From Ligula intestinalis (taxonomy: Eukaryota; Platyhelminthes; Cestoda; Diphyllobothriidea; Diphyllobothriidae), in contig JAYGXS010000005.1 of assembly GCA_036362985.1 (NCBI GenBank), positions 8,819,596 to 8,883,595 on the forward strand: a stretch of 64,000 nucleotides of DNA, read 5' to 3'. Position 1 is the first letter of the stretch, and each line of letters starts with the position of its first letter. The translations under genes were made by a program, and so were the position numbers. Positions 34,101-41,146 of the stretch are shown here, piece by piece. The notes under the pieces are model-generated. The model was not told where the DNA came from, ran no database searches, and was given only the letters and a program-made list of their open reading frames with translations.

Positions 34101-36904
34101 GAATCGAATCGTCTTCATAAGTGGGGGACAAAAAGCCGGGTTCAGTCGTCAGGACGGACCGGAGGAGAGATGGTCGGCCTACCTTTGTCTCCTGGGCTTT
34201 CTGCATCTTCGACAGCTCACAATAGGGGGATAGGATCCTTGTTCCGCGTGTTCTGCCCTCAATGACTGAAAAAAAACGTTGGAATTTACCACGACACGGT
34301 TTAACAGATCCCGTTCGAACATCTGTCGATCTCTGACGATGAGACTTTTTACCTGATTCCTCAATGAGGGATTCAGGCGTCCTATCAAAAAGGTACCTTT
34401 TCCACAATTTTCTCTTCTTGCTAACTTTCGTTTTTAAAGATTGAGTTAACCATTATGACGGAAACATGTACACACCACGCACGTTTAGCATCAAACGTCG
34501 AGTTTCATTGATTATATGCTATCGATATACCCACCAGATACGAAACCACAGGCTGCACGCATAAATGAAGGGAGTGGGTCGATGCCGATGCAGCGTCATC
34601 ATCACAATATACATTGTGTACAAGTGAGGGACCTTGAAGTTGTAAGGGCTTAGCTTAAACAAAACATCTTAATGTTCGCGGTTTTCAATTATCCTTTAGA
34701 AGTTTCGAAATACTCAAACGACAATGGAACTGACTGGATCCTCTGCCGGTAGTAGTTGAAGGTAGTGAAGTATCTAATTTTTACGTCTCCGATCGGAACT
34801 CCCCACTCAACTAATGATTATGTACCTTATAAACAATCCAACAATAATATCTAACGATCTTCCGTGGGAAATATCCCGGGCAGTAAGTGAATTTAGTTGT
34901 TTTTGTGTAATTTTACTTGTGACAGGCCGAGTAGATGGTTTTTGGAGACGATCCTTCCAGTCGTCAACTTTATATTTTACGGCTACCTACGTATCAAGAT
35001 TTTTGTAACCTAGTGCGTTCCTGTGTCAACACCGGTTAAGTTCCCCGCGTAGGTGTTAGGAAGAGAAGACAGAATGGGATAACTGATGGTACTTTACTGT
35101 CACTTGTACTAGTACATGAACTCTGCTCCGTGTGTCGAGTAGTCTCGTCTGGTCGGCAGCGTGTCCATCGTGTCCCCATTCTGCTGGCAGCCTCGCTATT
35201 TAAGGGGCAGTCATCGATGCTACCCATTGGCTCTCCGAATGGCCATACGCGCACTCGCTAACATGCGCCGTGCAGCGTGACCTCACTAATAACAGCAACC
35301 CGGCTCCCGGGGCAGTCTGACTTCGCATGTCCTCTTTGTCCTGGCCTAATGTCCGCCCTTTGAAGGTCGCGTGACTTGGCCCGTTCCCTATATCCTGTTC
35401 CGAAATGACCTCGGACTGTCTGTCTGTCTGTCTGGGTGACGTGCTCGGTCATCCTAACAAAGACTATGGGTTGGTCTTCCGTACGTATAATGTGAAAATG
35501 GACATTTGCAAAAGATGGTAACACAACAGGCGCATTTACTCTCCTATATTGAATCTAATTTATTTTGTGCTTTTGCCATAGTAACCACAGCTTGTACGCA
35601 TACATTACAGGAAGGGCCAAGGCTGATGCAATGTTATAATCGCAGTATACAAACAACCTGGATATAAGATTAAGTAGTCCACCAAAATGTGACAAGTGAT
35701 TACTGAAATGAGGAAACATGCACAGCAACGGTCCCTATAAAAGTGAAGTTTAAATCCCTTTTCCAAAACATTTCAGGGCTGCAGAGGGAACTGAACCGTA
35801 CGAAGACGATGACGACGACGACGACTATATGTTGCCAGGAGCCACCCCGCTTCCAGCGTTTCGATCGAGTTATCCCGGCCGTGACGTTCGCTTCACACTA
35901 CCTGGAGTTCCCGAATTACCTACCGAGAGAAAAAGACCCTTGCTAAGGATCAAGAATCCGGTTAATTCACCCTTTGTTCAAAAAATATTGAAACGTATAA
36001 GCGCGGGAAGGTTGGGAGACCCGGAGCCGCGCCAAGGTACGTTATTGTGTGTTGCTGTGTGATCAGCAACATGGGGGTAACTGTTTAGAAGACCAGATAG
36101 CATGGGCTAAGTTAATGATTCACGAAGCTGTTTCACTTAGAATAATATAAAATGACTGCACTTTACTTTATTTCAAAGGATTTGCTAACTTATATTGCTT
36201 TTCCAGCCACTCATCTGCATTAAAATGAGCAAGACAAATGGTCTTGGAAACAGGATACCAGCAATACTCATACTGAAGTAAAATAAATGTTTATCAATAT
36301 ATTGGATAGAAGCCTACTTTGGATCTCAGATCAGTACGCGAAAGCCCCATCCTTCTGTAATACACAACTGGGTGAAATGAATAGTATATAGCCCGAAAAA
36401 TACAAATACGATATCACTACCCCACCCTAACCCTAACCGTTACCCTAACGCTAACCCTCATACTTACCTTAAAACTAACCTTAACCCTAACCCTAACCTG
36501 AACCCTAACCCAAGTTCTAACCCTAACCCTTACCCTAACCATAATTTTAACCCTAATCCTTATCCTAATCCTAACCCTAGTAGAAATTAATTGAGCAGGC
36601 ATGTAAATACAAAAAAGAAAATTTGTGCGATACCAAGGAAACTCCTGCCAATAATCTAACACTAAAATAAAAGTAGTAAACAGAATAATGAATTCAAAAC
36701 TGAACCTATATATATAAATAAGTTAGGTAAACCAAATAGACTTAACTAACATTTAAGTTTTTGCGCATGTAATCTGAAGGTGTGCACGGCTATTCGTGCT
36801 GCGAACTATATTAAGCTAACTCCAGAGTGATAAGTTGGACCCCAGGTAATTTTAAGTAGACGACCTCCTAACCAATAATGTTTTCAGGAATATCAAGAAA
36901 CTAA
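16416..36904 (+). CDS. Multi-exon type I membrane protein with fibronectin-III-like ectodomain (one exon unresolved)
   Basis: The exons are 16416-16604, 20004-20294, 26798-27149, 28475-28756, 30044-30089, 31809-31938, 32025-32081, 32291-32347, 35777-36036 and 36888-36904. From 20004 on every junction is GT-AG and phase-consistent. The first junction is not: phase 0 meets an exon needing phase 2, so an exon is missing in that 3.4-kb gap. The product has a signal peptide (CAVLLILQAV core), an ectodomain with two FN3-like signatures (LYNLRPGTTYVICV and LSRNKMYNFTVIPL), a helix (AAIVISIICLLGFLAILAYL), and a basic-to-acidic cytoplasmic tail with DDDDDDD. About 560 codons are accounted for. No kinase, phosphatase or other enzyme domain was seen. 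It is probably a surface receptor or adhesion-type protein. The family was not recognised, and the introns are packed with repeats. Confidence 0.75.
16690..16770 (-). mobile_element. Single PLE-type terminal repeat arm with perfect hairpin, in intron
   Basis: A 13-bp perfect stem (16690-16702 with 16713-16725, CGGCTCCACACGA) is followed by GAAAGCTCAG, AATAAAACTATCGTTCCAG and a CTTCCTCTTCTT end. The order hairpin, GAAA box, AATAAAA, GTTCCAG, CTTCTTC is the same as in the arms at 2.7, 20.4 and 28.0 kb. Only one arm is present. Confidence 0.55.
17700..18260 (-). repeat. rep-A/rep-A1 copy with internally duplicated 3' part (minus)
   Basis: The minus strand carries the rep-A1 body (about 18260 down to 17930). 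A unit with TTCTGTACAGAATATAACC, a TCTAGTTCTCC block and GGAAGATCGCAGTAG follows. A second related unit (GCAAAATAAACTGTTCCTA ... GGGCCTGAAGATCGTAG) comes next. AATAAA and the repeated GATCG ends are shared with 21890-22010. Confidence 0.65.
18550..18980. repeat. Direct duplicate E, copy 1 (intronic)
   Basis: Pairs with about 19425-19950. Shared blocks include ACACTTTGAAA, GAGGTTGCTCATCCA, ATGGCTGCGAAGT and GTTCCTTTTACTAT. Reading frames differ between the copies. Confidence 0.6.
19235..19290. repeat. Degenerate CCTAA-type repeat
   Basis: Runs such as CACTAACCCTTACCCTGACC resemble decayed CCCTAA hexamers. Confidence 0.4.
19425..19950. repeat. Direct duplicate E, copy 2 (intronic)
   Basis: Second copy of the unit at 18550-18980, about 0.87 kb downstream, interrupted by extra sequence between its two halves. 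Confidence 0.6.
20004..20294 (+). CDS. Ectodomain exon, first half of an FN3-like unit
   Basis: The acceptor is ATGCCAG at 20003. Phase 2 on entry and exit; donor AC|GTAAGT. It encodes 96 full codons, including FDVSTDKQAEKK, an IRIRNPPDYICLTFRL strand-like stretch and YRIQWRSSEEEDFSILVYN. The tryptophan in the YRIQW strand is what an FN3 or other Ig-like fold would place in its core. The frame upstream of 20004 has no phase-0 acceptor, hence the missing exon. Confidence 0.7.
20368..20440 (-). mobile_element. PLE-type terminal repeat arm with hammerhead-like hairpin
   Basis: The minus strand reads CTGAAGA, T, a GGCCT/AGGCC stem, then CGAAACGTT, TTGTTTAAC reversed, and GTTCCAGTGATCACG. The parts and their order are as in the arms at 28.0 and 58.4 kb. 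Confidence 0.55.
20950..21190. repeat. Tandem duplicate F, copy 1 (intronic)
   Basis: Directly followed by copy 2 (21195-21405). Shared: GTGTGAGGTTGACT, ATTATAAAAACCTGA, ACTTGAATCTGTTACG and AGAGTCCAACAGCAATG. Confidence 0.7.
21195..21405. repeat. Tandem duplicate F, copy 2 (intronic)
   Basis: The minus strand of this copy is open and reads a hydrophobic segment (GYIWAGFIAVGLFILGAAEW, then a stop). The same place in copy 1 reads IAVGLSILRAGWTHSAN, then a stop. A decayed last exon of a membrane protein is one explanation; chance is another. Confidence 0.6.
21600..22020 (+). repeat. rep-A copy (intronic)
   Basis: Contains CTCACTCGGCCTTTCGCC, AACTCTACCCCAGGCCGAGTCAA and TTCTGTACAGAATACAATC, and ends CCTAAGGAACCGGGCCTGGAAGATCGCAG, written here in parts. 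It matches rep-A at 7540-7620 and 17800-17960 (minus). Confidence 0.65.
22200..24258. repeat. GC-rich block of nested direct duplications
   Basis: The largest pair is 22745-23026 and 23980-24258 (GACAGTTCCCCC ... GGCTGGCGCGA). A second set repeats three times at about 23215-23285, 23330-23530 and 23650-23830 (GCTTTAAGC, TCAAG-GCATCAGCTTG, AATG-GCTGAG blocks). Shorter GACAGTTCGACCG units occur at 22207 and 22505. Many minus-strand ORFs cross this block, but they differ in frame between copies and include CA-repeat translation, so none is called. Confidence 0.65.
23875..23979. repeat. (CA)n microsatellite with 10-N gap
   Basis: Pure CA dinucleotides on both sides of N at 23923-23932. The true array length is unknown. 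Confidence 0.97.
24256..24341 (+). rRNA. Truncated 5S rRNA (pseudogene or SINE head)
   Basis: ACCATACCACG, TCTCGTCCGATCACCGAAG, TTAAGC, GGGCCCGGTTAGTACTTG and ATGGGTGAC are in 5S order and spacing. About 86 of the usual 120 nt are present. The first 6-8 nt and the 3' third are missing, and the 3' end turns straight into (CA)n. Bases in the helix I region are lost, so it cannot be a working 5S gene. The 5' junction coincides with the end of the 23980-24258 duplicate. Confidence 0.85.
24340..24373. repeat. (CA)n attached to the 5S relic
   Basis: About 17 CA units begin exactly where the 5S homology stops (GGGTGACACAC). Confidence 0.95.
24400..25839. other. Intronic; no coding sequence supported
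   Basis: A 162-codon minus-strand ORF (25169-25657) is very hydrophobic and includes a VCVCVC stretch from an AC repeat (25410-25428) and a GA-rich strand. These are simple-sequence features, not a domain. Confidence 0.35.
25840..26340 (+). repeat. rep-B copy (intronic)
   Basis: Matches 12420-12930, including CTGTAAAAAGTAACTACTT versus CTGTAAAAAATGGCTACTT and the AATACATCGT block. The 3' 100 bp are inverted relative to that copy. Confidence 0.65.
26798..27149 (+). CDS. Ectodomain exon with FN3 signature
   Basis: The acceptor CTTCTCAG joins in phase 2 (AC+G = Thr). The donor ACC|GTACGT leaves phase 0. LYNLRPGTTYVICVSSNVG is a typical FN3 F-strand plus tyrosine-corner pattern. Next come HFTCSTW, then a second segment with WTLIVWKPAKAYGRG and SPEAYLLLAQRMGSQCPDQM. 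Cysteines at CSTW and SQCPD could form disulfides. Confidence 0.75.
27545..28016. mobile_element. PLE-type foldback element (intronic)
   Basis: The left arm (27545-27600, AGAAGAAGAAGCAATCACTG ...) and right arm (27966-28016, GAAACGTCAGGAAAATAAAA ...) are inverted copies. The arms and the CATAGGTGATGGTAG segment are shared with 2631-2836. The centre holds a 116-codon minus-strand ORF with no recognised domain; it may be chance. Confidence 0.65.
28056..28117. repeat. (TCA)n microsatellite, about 20 units
   Basis: A pure TCA run starts 40 bp after the right arm of the foldback element. Confidence 0.97.
28475..28756 (+). CDS. Ectodomain exon, membrane-proximal FN3-like unit
   Basis: 94 codons, phase 0 at both ends. 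The acceptor is TTTTTTTCCAG and the donor CAG|GTATCT. It includes CVDMKEIERHPLCSC, PFWIDGMPYKKM and FKGLSRNKMYNFTVIPL. The last matches the FN3 pattern L-x4-Y-x-F-x-V. Asn in NYS and NFT are possible N-glycosylation sites. Confidence 0.75.
28905..29115. repeat. Intronic duplicate, copy 1
   Basis: Shares CGCCTTTGAGTTACC / CACCTTTGAGCTCCC and the TGGCTACTC-C-AAT-ACAAGT region with 32390-32560. Confidence 0.5.
30044..30089 (+). CDS. 46-nt exon just before the membrane helix
   Basis: The acceptor is GTTTACTATTCCAG (phase 0 in) and the donor CCTG|GTGAGT (phase 1 out). It encodes VKLLGPSKTASARRP plus one base, and is the only segment found that repairs the phase between 28756 (0) and 31809 (1). 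Its shortness lowers confidence, but both splice sites and both phases agree. Confidence 0.6.
31078..31151 (+). repeat. tRNA-derived relic (SINE head or tRNA pseudogene), intronic
   Basis: GGTCAATGGTTAGGAC gives a D-arm (GTC/GAC) and A-box. GAGTTCGAGCCTC is a perfect B-box with a 5-bp T stem. The TCTGATC loop would place TGA in the anticodon position (serine). The acceptor arms do not pair, so it is not a functional tRNA. Confidence 0.55.
31809..31938 (+). CDS. Transmembrane exon
   Basis: The acceptor TTTTTTTCTAG joins in phase 1 (G+GG = Gly). The donor CA|GTAAGT leaves phase 2. It encodes PNTNANPV, then AAIVISIICLLGFLAILAYL as a single membrane helix, then VDRYFHKAAVNSQ. The R/H/K residues just after the helix fit a cytoplasmic C-terminus. 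Confidence 0.8.
32025..32081 (+). CDS. 57-nt cytoplasmic exon, duplicate a
   Basis: Acceptor TTAAG|G and donor CC|GTGAGT, phase 2 in and out. It encodes SGATHHGNASHGKPYVFG plus split codons. Same length and phase as the exon at 32291-32347, and the following intron is also similar (TTTAGCCTTTTTCCTTTAT). The two can be used together or alternatively without frame change. Confidence 0.65.
32291..32347 (+). CDS. 57-nt cytoplasmic exon, duplicate b
   Basis: Acceptor GATTTAG|G and donor CG|GTGAGT, phase 2 in and out. It encodes TDVADRGNDSYGDEYVCP plus split codons. It shares GN-x-S-x-G-x-x-YV with duplicate a, but is acidic and has an extra tyrosine (SYGDEY). Confidence 0.7.
32390..32560. repeat. 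Intronic duplicate, copy 2
   Basis: Second copy of the 28905-29115 unit, located 3.5 kb further into the same gene. Confidence 0.5.
32700..34407 (-). pseudogene. CR1-like non-LTR retrotransposon RT, multiply frameshifted (intronic)
   Basis: On the minus strand, from 34407: LKESTSPGHDAISTKLLKDL and SEWKTITIIPLFKSG, then HGFRSGRSCLTNLL, then a frame with GIPQGSVLGPT and LFADDIK (about 33370-33480). Then QKDLGVWITSS, and finally RQLRGDLILTFRIMNN (about 32850-32890). The order is that of a CR1-type RT. At least three frame changes separate the pieces. Confidence 0.85.
35054..35263 (-). repeat. Candidate solo LTR, 210 bp (intronic)
   Basis: The ends are inverted hexamers TGTTAG and CTAACA, which give the TG..CA rule. 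On the minus strand TTAAATA lies in the first third and AGTAAAGTACC in the last third, like short LTR promoter and polyadenylation signals. Flanking 5-mers (GTAGG, TGCGC) are not identical, so no target duplication supports it. Confidence 0.35.
35409..35432. repeat. (CTGT)n microsatellite
   Basis: About six CTGT units. Confidence 0.9.
35777..36036 (+). CDS. Main cytoplasmic-tail exon
   Basis: The acceptor is ACATTTCAG; phase 2 in (CG+G = Arg), and the donor CAAG|GTACGT leaves phase 1. It encodes EGTEPYEDDDDDDDYMLPG (seven Asp from GAC/GAT codons), a proline-rich stretch (LPGATPLPAF, LPGVPELPTERKRP), and a basic end. If the donor is not used, the frame stops at 36060-36062 instead, adding TLLCVAV. 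Confidence 0.75.
36424..36580. repeat. Interstitial telomere-like (CCCTAA)n block
   Basis: About 25 imperfect CCCTAA units (the minus strand is TTAGGG-like) lie in the last intron of the membrane-protein gene. Many single-base changes show it is old. Confidence 0.85.
36888..36904 (+). CDS. Probable terminal exon (GISRN, stop)
   Basis: The acceptor is ATGTTTTCAG at 36887. Phase 1 is completed by GA, then ATA TCA AGA AAC TAA. Only five codons, so the support is phase plus splice site. An AATAAA at 37235-37240 could be its polyadenylation signal, which would place the transcript end inside the opposing gene. Confidence 0.45.
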
Positions 36905-36968
36905 AAAGTCCAAATTTGTCAGACCCAACCAATTATAAGCAAGTAAGAAATGTGAGTATAGTTCTGTG

Positions 36969-36974
36969 TTTATT
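36969..36974 (-). terminator. Polyadenylation signal of the minus-strand gene
   Basis: AATAAA on the minus strand, 62 nt downstream of the stop at 37036-37038. Confidence 0.45.
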
Positions 36975-37035
36975 AATAGAGGGAGAGGGAGGTATTTTGC
37001 TGCGAAATCGCAAAGGCTCTACCTCCAGTTACTAG

Positions 37036-37205
37036 TCAGCTCTGTTGGTTGATCAACTTCCACCAAGTAATCCACAATGGGCCAAAGCGGCTGTTTGAGT
37101 TTAGCCTGCTCCGATCGATTGTCCAGGAGACTCTACCTCCTTCGTCGACAGGCGACTGGTCGAAGTCATCAAATGAATAACGGTCTACCTCTTGCATTGG
37201 CGTTT
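37036..37205 (-). CDS. Terminal exon of the minus-strand gene
   Basis: The acceptor is GCGGTTTCAG. Phase 1 is completed by AA, then TPMQEVDRYSFDDFDQ ... FGPLWITWWKLINQQS and TGA at 37036-37038. Codon use and the long open frame support coding. Linkage to 38239 depends on the donor CAA|GTGTCA. Confidence 0.55.
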
Positions 37206-39202
37206 CTGAAACCGCAAAATTTGCACTTCTTACTAATAAATTTACATCCAGAATTATTTCTATGGCTGTGCGTAATCCTCGAAAAGTCCTGAAAAGTGCT
37301 CCTGTGTAACTTTTGAAGTAATTTATAAGCATCCATGTTGCTAAAGCATACTAATCTGTTTTTATTGTGCAAATGAGCTTTTCTTGTCGTGCTTCCTCGC
37401 TGTTAGCACCTAGACATGTTTTTACGACTTATTTGTAAATCTGTACGTCATTGCATAAGTTTAAATTAATTAAATTCTTTTATTCTATACCTATATTACT
37501 TGCATGCGTCCTTTACTGCATTGAAGTGTACCTGTGTTACATGAATTCTCTGATATAGTAAGTGTCCTTAGTTTAACCTTTTGACTTTTATGGAGCAGAC
37601 TTCGGTCGTTCAGTTTAAAAGGCCCATTTGTTGCTTGGTTTTACCTTACTGAGAGTGAAAAGTAAACACTCTTCCAGCACAATCCCCGTATAGCCCCACT
37701 TAGGGCGGGTGGTTAACGGGAGTAAATGGGGCTAGACCCCCACGTAGGACGGGGCTCAAAACGGGGATTTCAACCCGTTTACCCCCGTCCAGGAAAAAAT
37801 TTGCGCAGCGTGCCGCCTTACTCTAATCCTTTTAAGCCCCATTCCCCTCCACCCTCCAACCCCTCAATTGATGGTTTTGTGACAGCACAAGGCACGTGAT
37901 GTGGATTATTGATAATTTATTGAAGGAAAACTATTTTTAGAAGATGTTATGTGTACAGTAGGTTTTCTGACTTTTCACTGTTCATTCATAGTATCATACT
38001 GATATTGTGAAGGTGTTACTTCAGTTTTAGAACGGTCCTTATATTGCGAAGAGCCTGCTTCATATTCGCTGAATTCCTACAATAACAGAAAACGCAATAT
38101 TTGATGCGTAAACAGATACTGCACAAAATATAGAAAAAGCACCTGAATTAATTTCAAACTTGCAAACTGACATTTAATAGCATGTGACAATAGTGAGCAA
38201 GTGAACTTGACAGAGAATATATGCAAAAACAATGACACTTGCCGTGTCCTCGAAGTTCAGTAGGTCTAGGAAACCTCCCTGGACTCCACCATAGCGGTCC
38301 CGAGACCCTTGGAACCATTTTATGACAGCGTTCTGAAGGACCTTTTCATCAACATTCCGTAAATGCGAATGTTGTCGGACGGCCTTTGAAAGCCATGACA
38401 ATAATGTAAACCCACCATTGAAAACGGCATACAGGGGGTTTCCAGTAAAGGACCTTTTGCTTTTCGAAGCCCTAGAATAAGTAAATTGGAAAATTAGAGG
38501 CGGCCCCGAAATTCCCGATAGAAGGCTTCTGATAATGTCCTTGTCGTTGCGTTCGCCAATTTTCATGAAGCTGTCGACCTGAAGGTAACCATTTAAAAGT
38601 GGATTTGAACACAAACATACCGTTTCCTGTAGACATTCTTTGTCGGACTTAAAGAGTTCAGCAAAATGGGTCAGGCTCTCTTGTGAGCAAACGCCCCACT
38701 GCTGCCATGGGACATTATGGCAGTGAATGCTGGCTGTCAACGACAACAGCACCAACTTTCTCAACCTTGCCTTGCAGCACAATGTGGTCCCCAGCACTGT
38801 GATCAACTCTCTACACAAGCGTCTCAAGTGTTGTACTATGATAACCTTTGACAAGGGAAAGGGAAACGTAATGAGCAATATCGAGCGGTCTTACGTAACC
38901 TTCTCATATGCGTGCCTATTGAGTTCATTACTTTGCCTCACAATGGCCTCCAGGGCTTCAAAACGGGCCTCCATTGTCTTCATACAAGTTTCCGTCGTTG
39001 CTGGGAGCAACTCAGCTGACTGAAACATGGATGCAGCGGCAGTTGCTGGAGAAATCACAACGGAGCGCACCCTAAAGTGGGTTAAAGTAATAGTGCTTAC
39101 TAAGACGTGCTTGACCAACCCACTAAGCGTTCAGCCAGTTGCGGCACATTTTTCTTATCAATCACATCATTTTCGGAATCCGACGTTGGCCGACGAGGAA
39201 TT
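37036..39202 (-). CDS. Unrecognised multi-exon gene, 3' part
   Basis: The exons, read on the minus strand, are 39107-39202, 38900-39071, 38239-38845 and 37036-37205, with phases 2/2, 2/0, 0/1 and 1/stop, all consistent. The joined product includes ENDVIDKKNVPQLAERLVGW, an Ala/Ser-rich patch, ETCMKTMEARFEALEAIVRQ (coiled-coil-like), and a larger region with CHNVPWQQWGVCSQESLTHF and VIKWFQGSRDRYGGVQGGF. The C-terminus is acidic then basic (DRYSFDDFDQSPVDEGG). No signal peptide or clear membrane helix was seen. The 5' end was not found; the region above 39.7 kb is repeats. The family was not recognised. The weak point is the first donor (see finding). Confidence 0.6.
37206..38238. other. Intron of the minus-strand gene
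   Basis: AT-rich. At 37690-37800 lies a GGGG/CCCC-rich stretch with partly self-complementary repeats (GCCCCACTTAGGGCG, GGGGCTAGACCCCCAC). Nothing else was recognised. Confidence 0.35.
38239..38845 (-). CDS. Large internal exon of the minus-strand gene
   Basis: About 202 codons beginning VIIVQHLRRLCREL after the acceptor CCCTTGTCAAAG. It contains GTATGT ... TACCTTCAG spaced as a possible 42-nt in-frame intron (about 38606-38647). If removed, 14 residues (VCLCSNPLLNGYLQ) are lost. The exon may end at CAA|GTGTCA (used here) or at the GC donor ACG|GCAAGT, but only the first fits the terminal exon. Confidence 0.6.
38900..39071 (-). CDS. Internal exon of the minus-strand gene
   Basis: The acceptor is CCCACTTTAG and the donor GAGAAG|GTTACG. 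It encodes VRSVVISPATAAASMF, then ETCMKTMEARFEALEAIV, with heptad-like leucine/alanine spacing, ending RHAYEK. The intron to the next exon is only 54 nt. Confidence 0.6.
39107..39202 (-). CDS. First visible exon of the minus-strand gene
   Basis: The acceptor TTTTCTTTACTAG enters in phase 2. It encodes IPRRPTSDSENDVIDKKN and QLAERLVGWSS. The called donor AC|GTCTTA is weak. The better donor six bases on (TTA|GTAAGC) would create TAG across the junction. Confidence 0.5.
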
Positions 39203-41146
39203 CTAGTAAAGAAAAGATTAGATGTACTAAAAGCTTGCTTCCTTTGGCAACCCTCGCCCCTCTGCGTGGGCTGGGAGTTGACCGCTCTGTTTGCTAACTT
39301 AAACAAATCCAACGTTTTCCTATGTCTAATTAATCTATGCAATATTTAAGATTATACGTAAAATTACAATAAAAATAAATAAAAAATAACTTCTTTACAT
39401 GCAAATATATTGCAAAAATAATCAGATTGCCTTCTGGGTCTGTCAGCAGAATTCAAGAAATTAAGAGTTATCGAGTAATACATATGCCTTAACCATTAGC
39501 CCTGATTACCCCGTCGCCACGCCCGTCCTATCAAAGGGATTGTGCTGGCAGGGAAGATTATTCTAAAAACTTATAGGACCTAAACTAGGATTCCACCACA
39601 TATTGATATTCATATTGGACATTCACGTGCACATTCGCACACTTTCGCATTTAGATAATTTGGAAAGCAATTACGAGGAGGTTCGCCCGGATATACAATA
39701 TGGAGTGCGAAACAACTGAAATTATTATTCTAAGAGTAACCAGAAAACATCATTTGTCATTCGATTGCAAGTAAGAATGTTCTGCGTTACTGGCGTGCTT
39801 TCACTGACATCGAATTATACACGTTTTTGGAACACCTTCGAGTGTGCCCAGAGGTTAAAGGGAAAACCTCATTGGTATTCATTTGTAATTGTAATTTTTT
39901 TCGTTTGTTCATTTATTTCTTCCTGATTTAATTATCCTTTTGTCATTTACTAATCCGACAAGTGCTCAACAGCTGCTGTAAATTTGCTCTTATTACATTT
40001 TAATAACAATTACAGTCTTGTACATTTTAGCGAAAAAAATATCTTGTCCATCCGAAACGTAATCAGCTTTCAGAACTCTATGGGATATCAGTTGAAGAAG
40101 TTTTAGAATTTTGTTTCCTTGAAAATATTGAATGAAGGTTATAATTGATACTACCGAAAGGGTTTAGATTTGATTACATAGAAACTACCTACCGTTCAGT
40201 CCGTGCAATTTGTTAAGTATTCCGCACTCTGTGTATGATCTTTTAAGTCTGCATTCAGACCGAATACTTAATACGATATGTACTTACAGGGTAGATTTCG
40301 AATAAGAAATGTCAATTGTTTGAATTGGCGATTTCAGTTAGGAACTTAAAACTTGAATGGCCTTTAAATCCGAAAAAGGGATCATCGCTACTGCACTATT
40401 ATATTTATTGAGATCTGAGTACAATTTTTCGAATACCCATTTATAGGTGAGCTTCTTAATTGAAAGGAAGGTTAGGAAGAAAACAAATTGTCCAAGGTGA
40501 AAAATGTGTCAATCAGTACTTTGCAAATTGTCAGCCCTACTGTATTTCATGTGGAAAGAAAGTATATTTCAGATAAAAGTTGAATAATTGAAGGGTATGG
40601 TCGTCTCCTTCCATAATTTTGAATGACAACTGAGGAAGGCACAATATGTAAAAATGAAAACTTCTTACAAACGGTTTTGCCAATTTGAAAAATGACACCA
40701 CACGATAACTCCTCAATTAGCGTTTGCGTAGCTCCTATTTAACTAGCACATATGAATCTGCCCACTAAACCATGACAACTCGTATCCTCTGAACACTAAT
40801 GAGGAAATGGTTATCGTGCTGTGCAACTTGCTACAGTCGGCAGAGACGCATCTCCTAAACGTAAAGGATGCTACCATCATGAGCCTCTTCAAACGCAAGC
40901 GTAGCTGGCAACTCTGGGATTAGTAAGGAGGTTTTGCTTCTTTTAAGTTGATCCACTTTTGAAAATAAAGCAAATCTGCCAAACCTCCTAAATAAGTCAG
41001 CCTAGTAGTCATTCTGGTGGATTCTTGATGATTGCTTAGGAACTACTGCTTGGGCAGTCAACTTGCTGTTCCGCATTGGTGAATTTCATACGAGCGGTAG
41101 GCAGGCAAGTAGCCCTTGGTGAATCCGGAACTCCGCCGGATGGGCC

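Noticed and set aside
28475..36904. Receptor tyrosine phosphatase or kinase
   Set aside because: The ectodomain layout is reminiscent, but the tail is only about 130 residues and shows no catalytic motif.
38174..38878. A single-exon gene of 234 codons starting at 38878
   Set aside because: The first 11 codons come from a polypyrimidine tract before a good acceptor. The exon model with phase-matched neighbours explains the region better.
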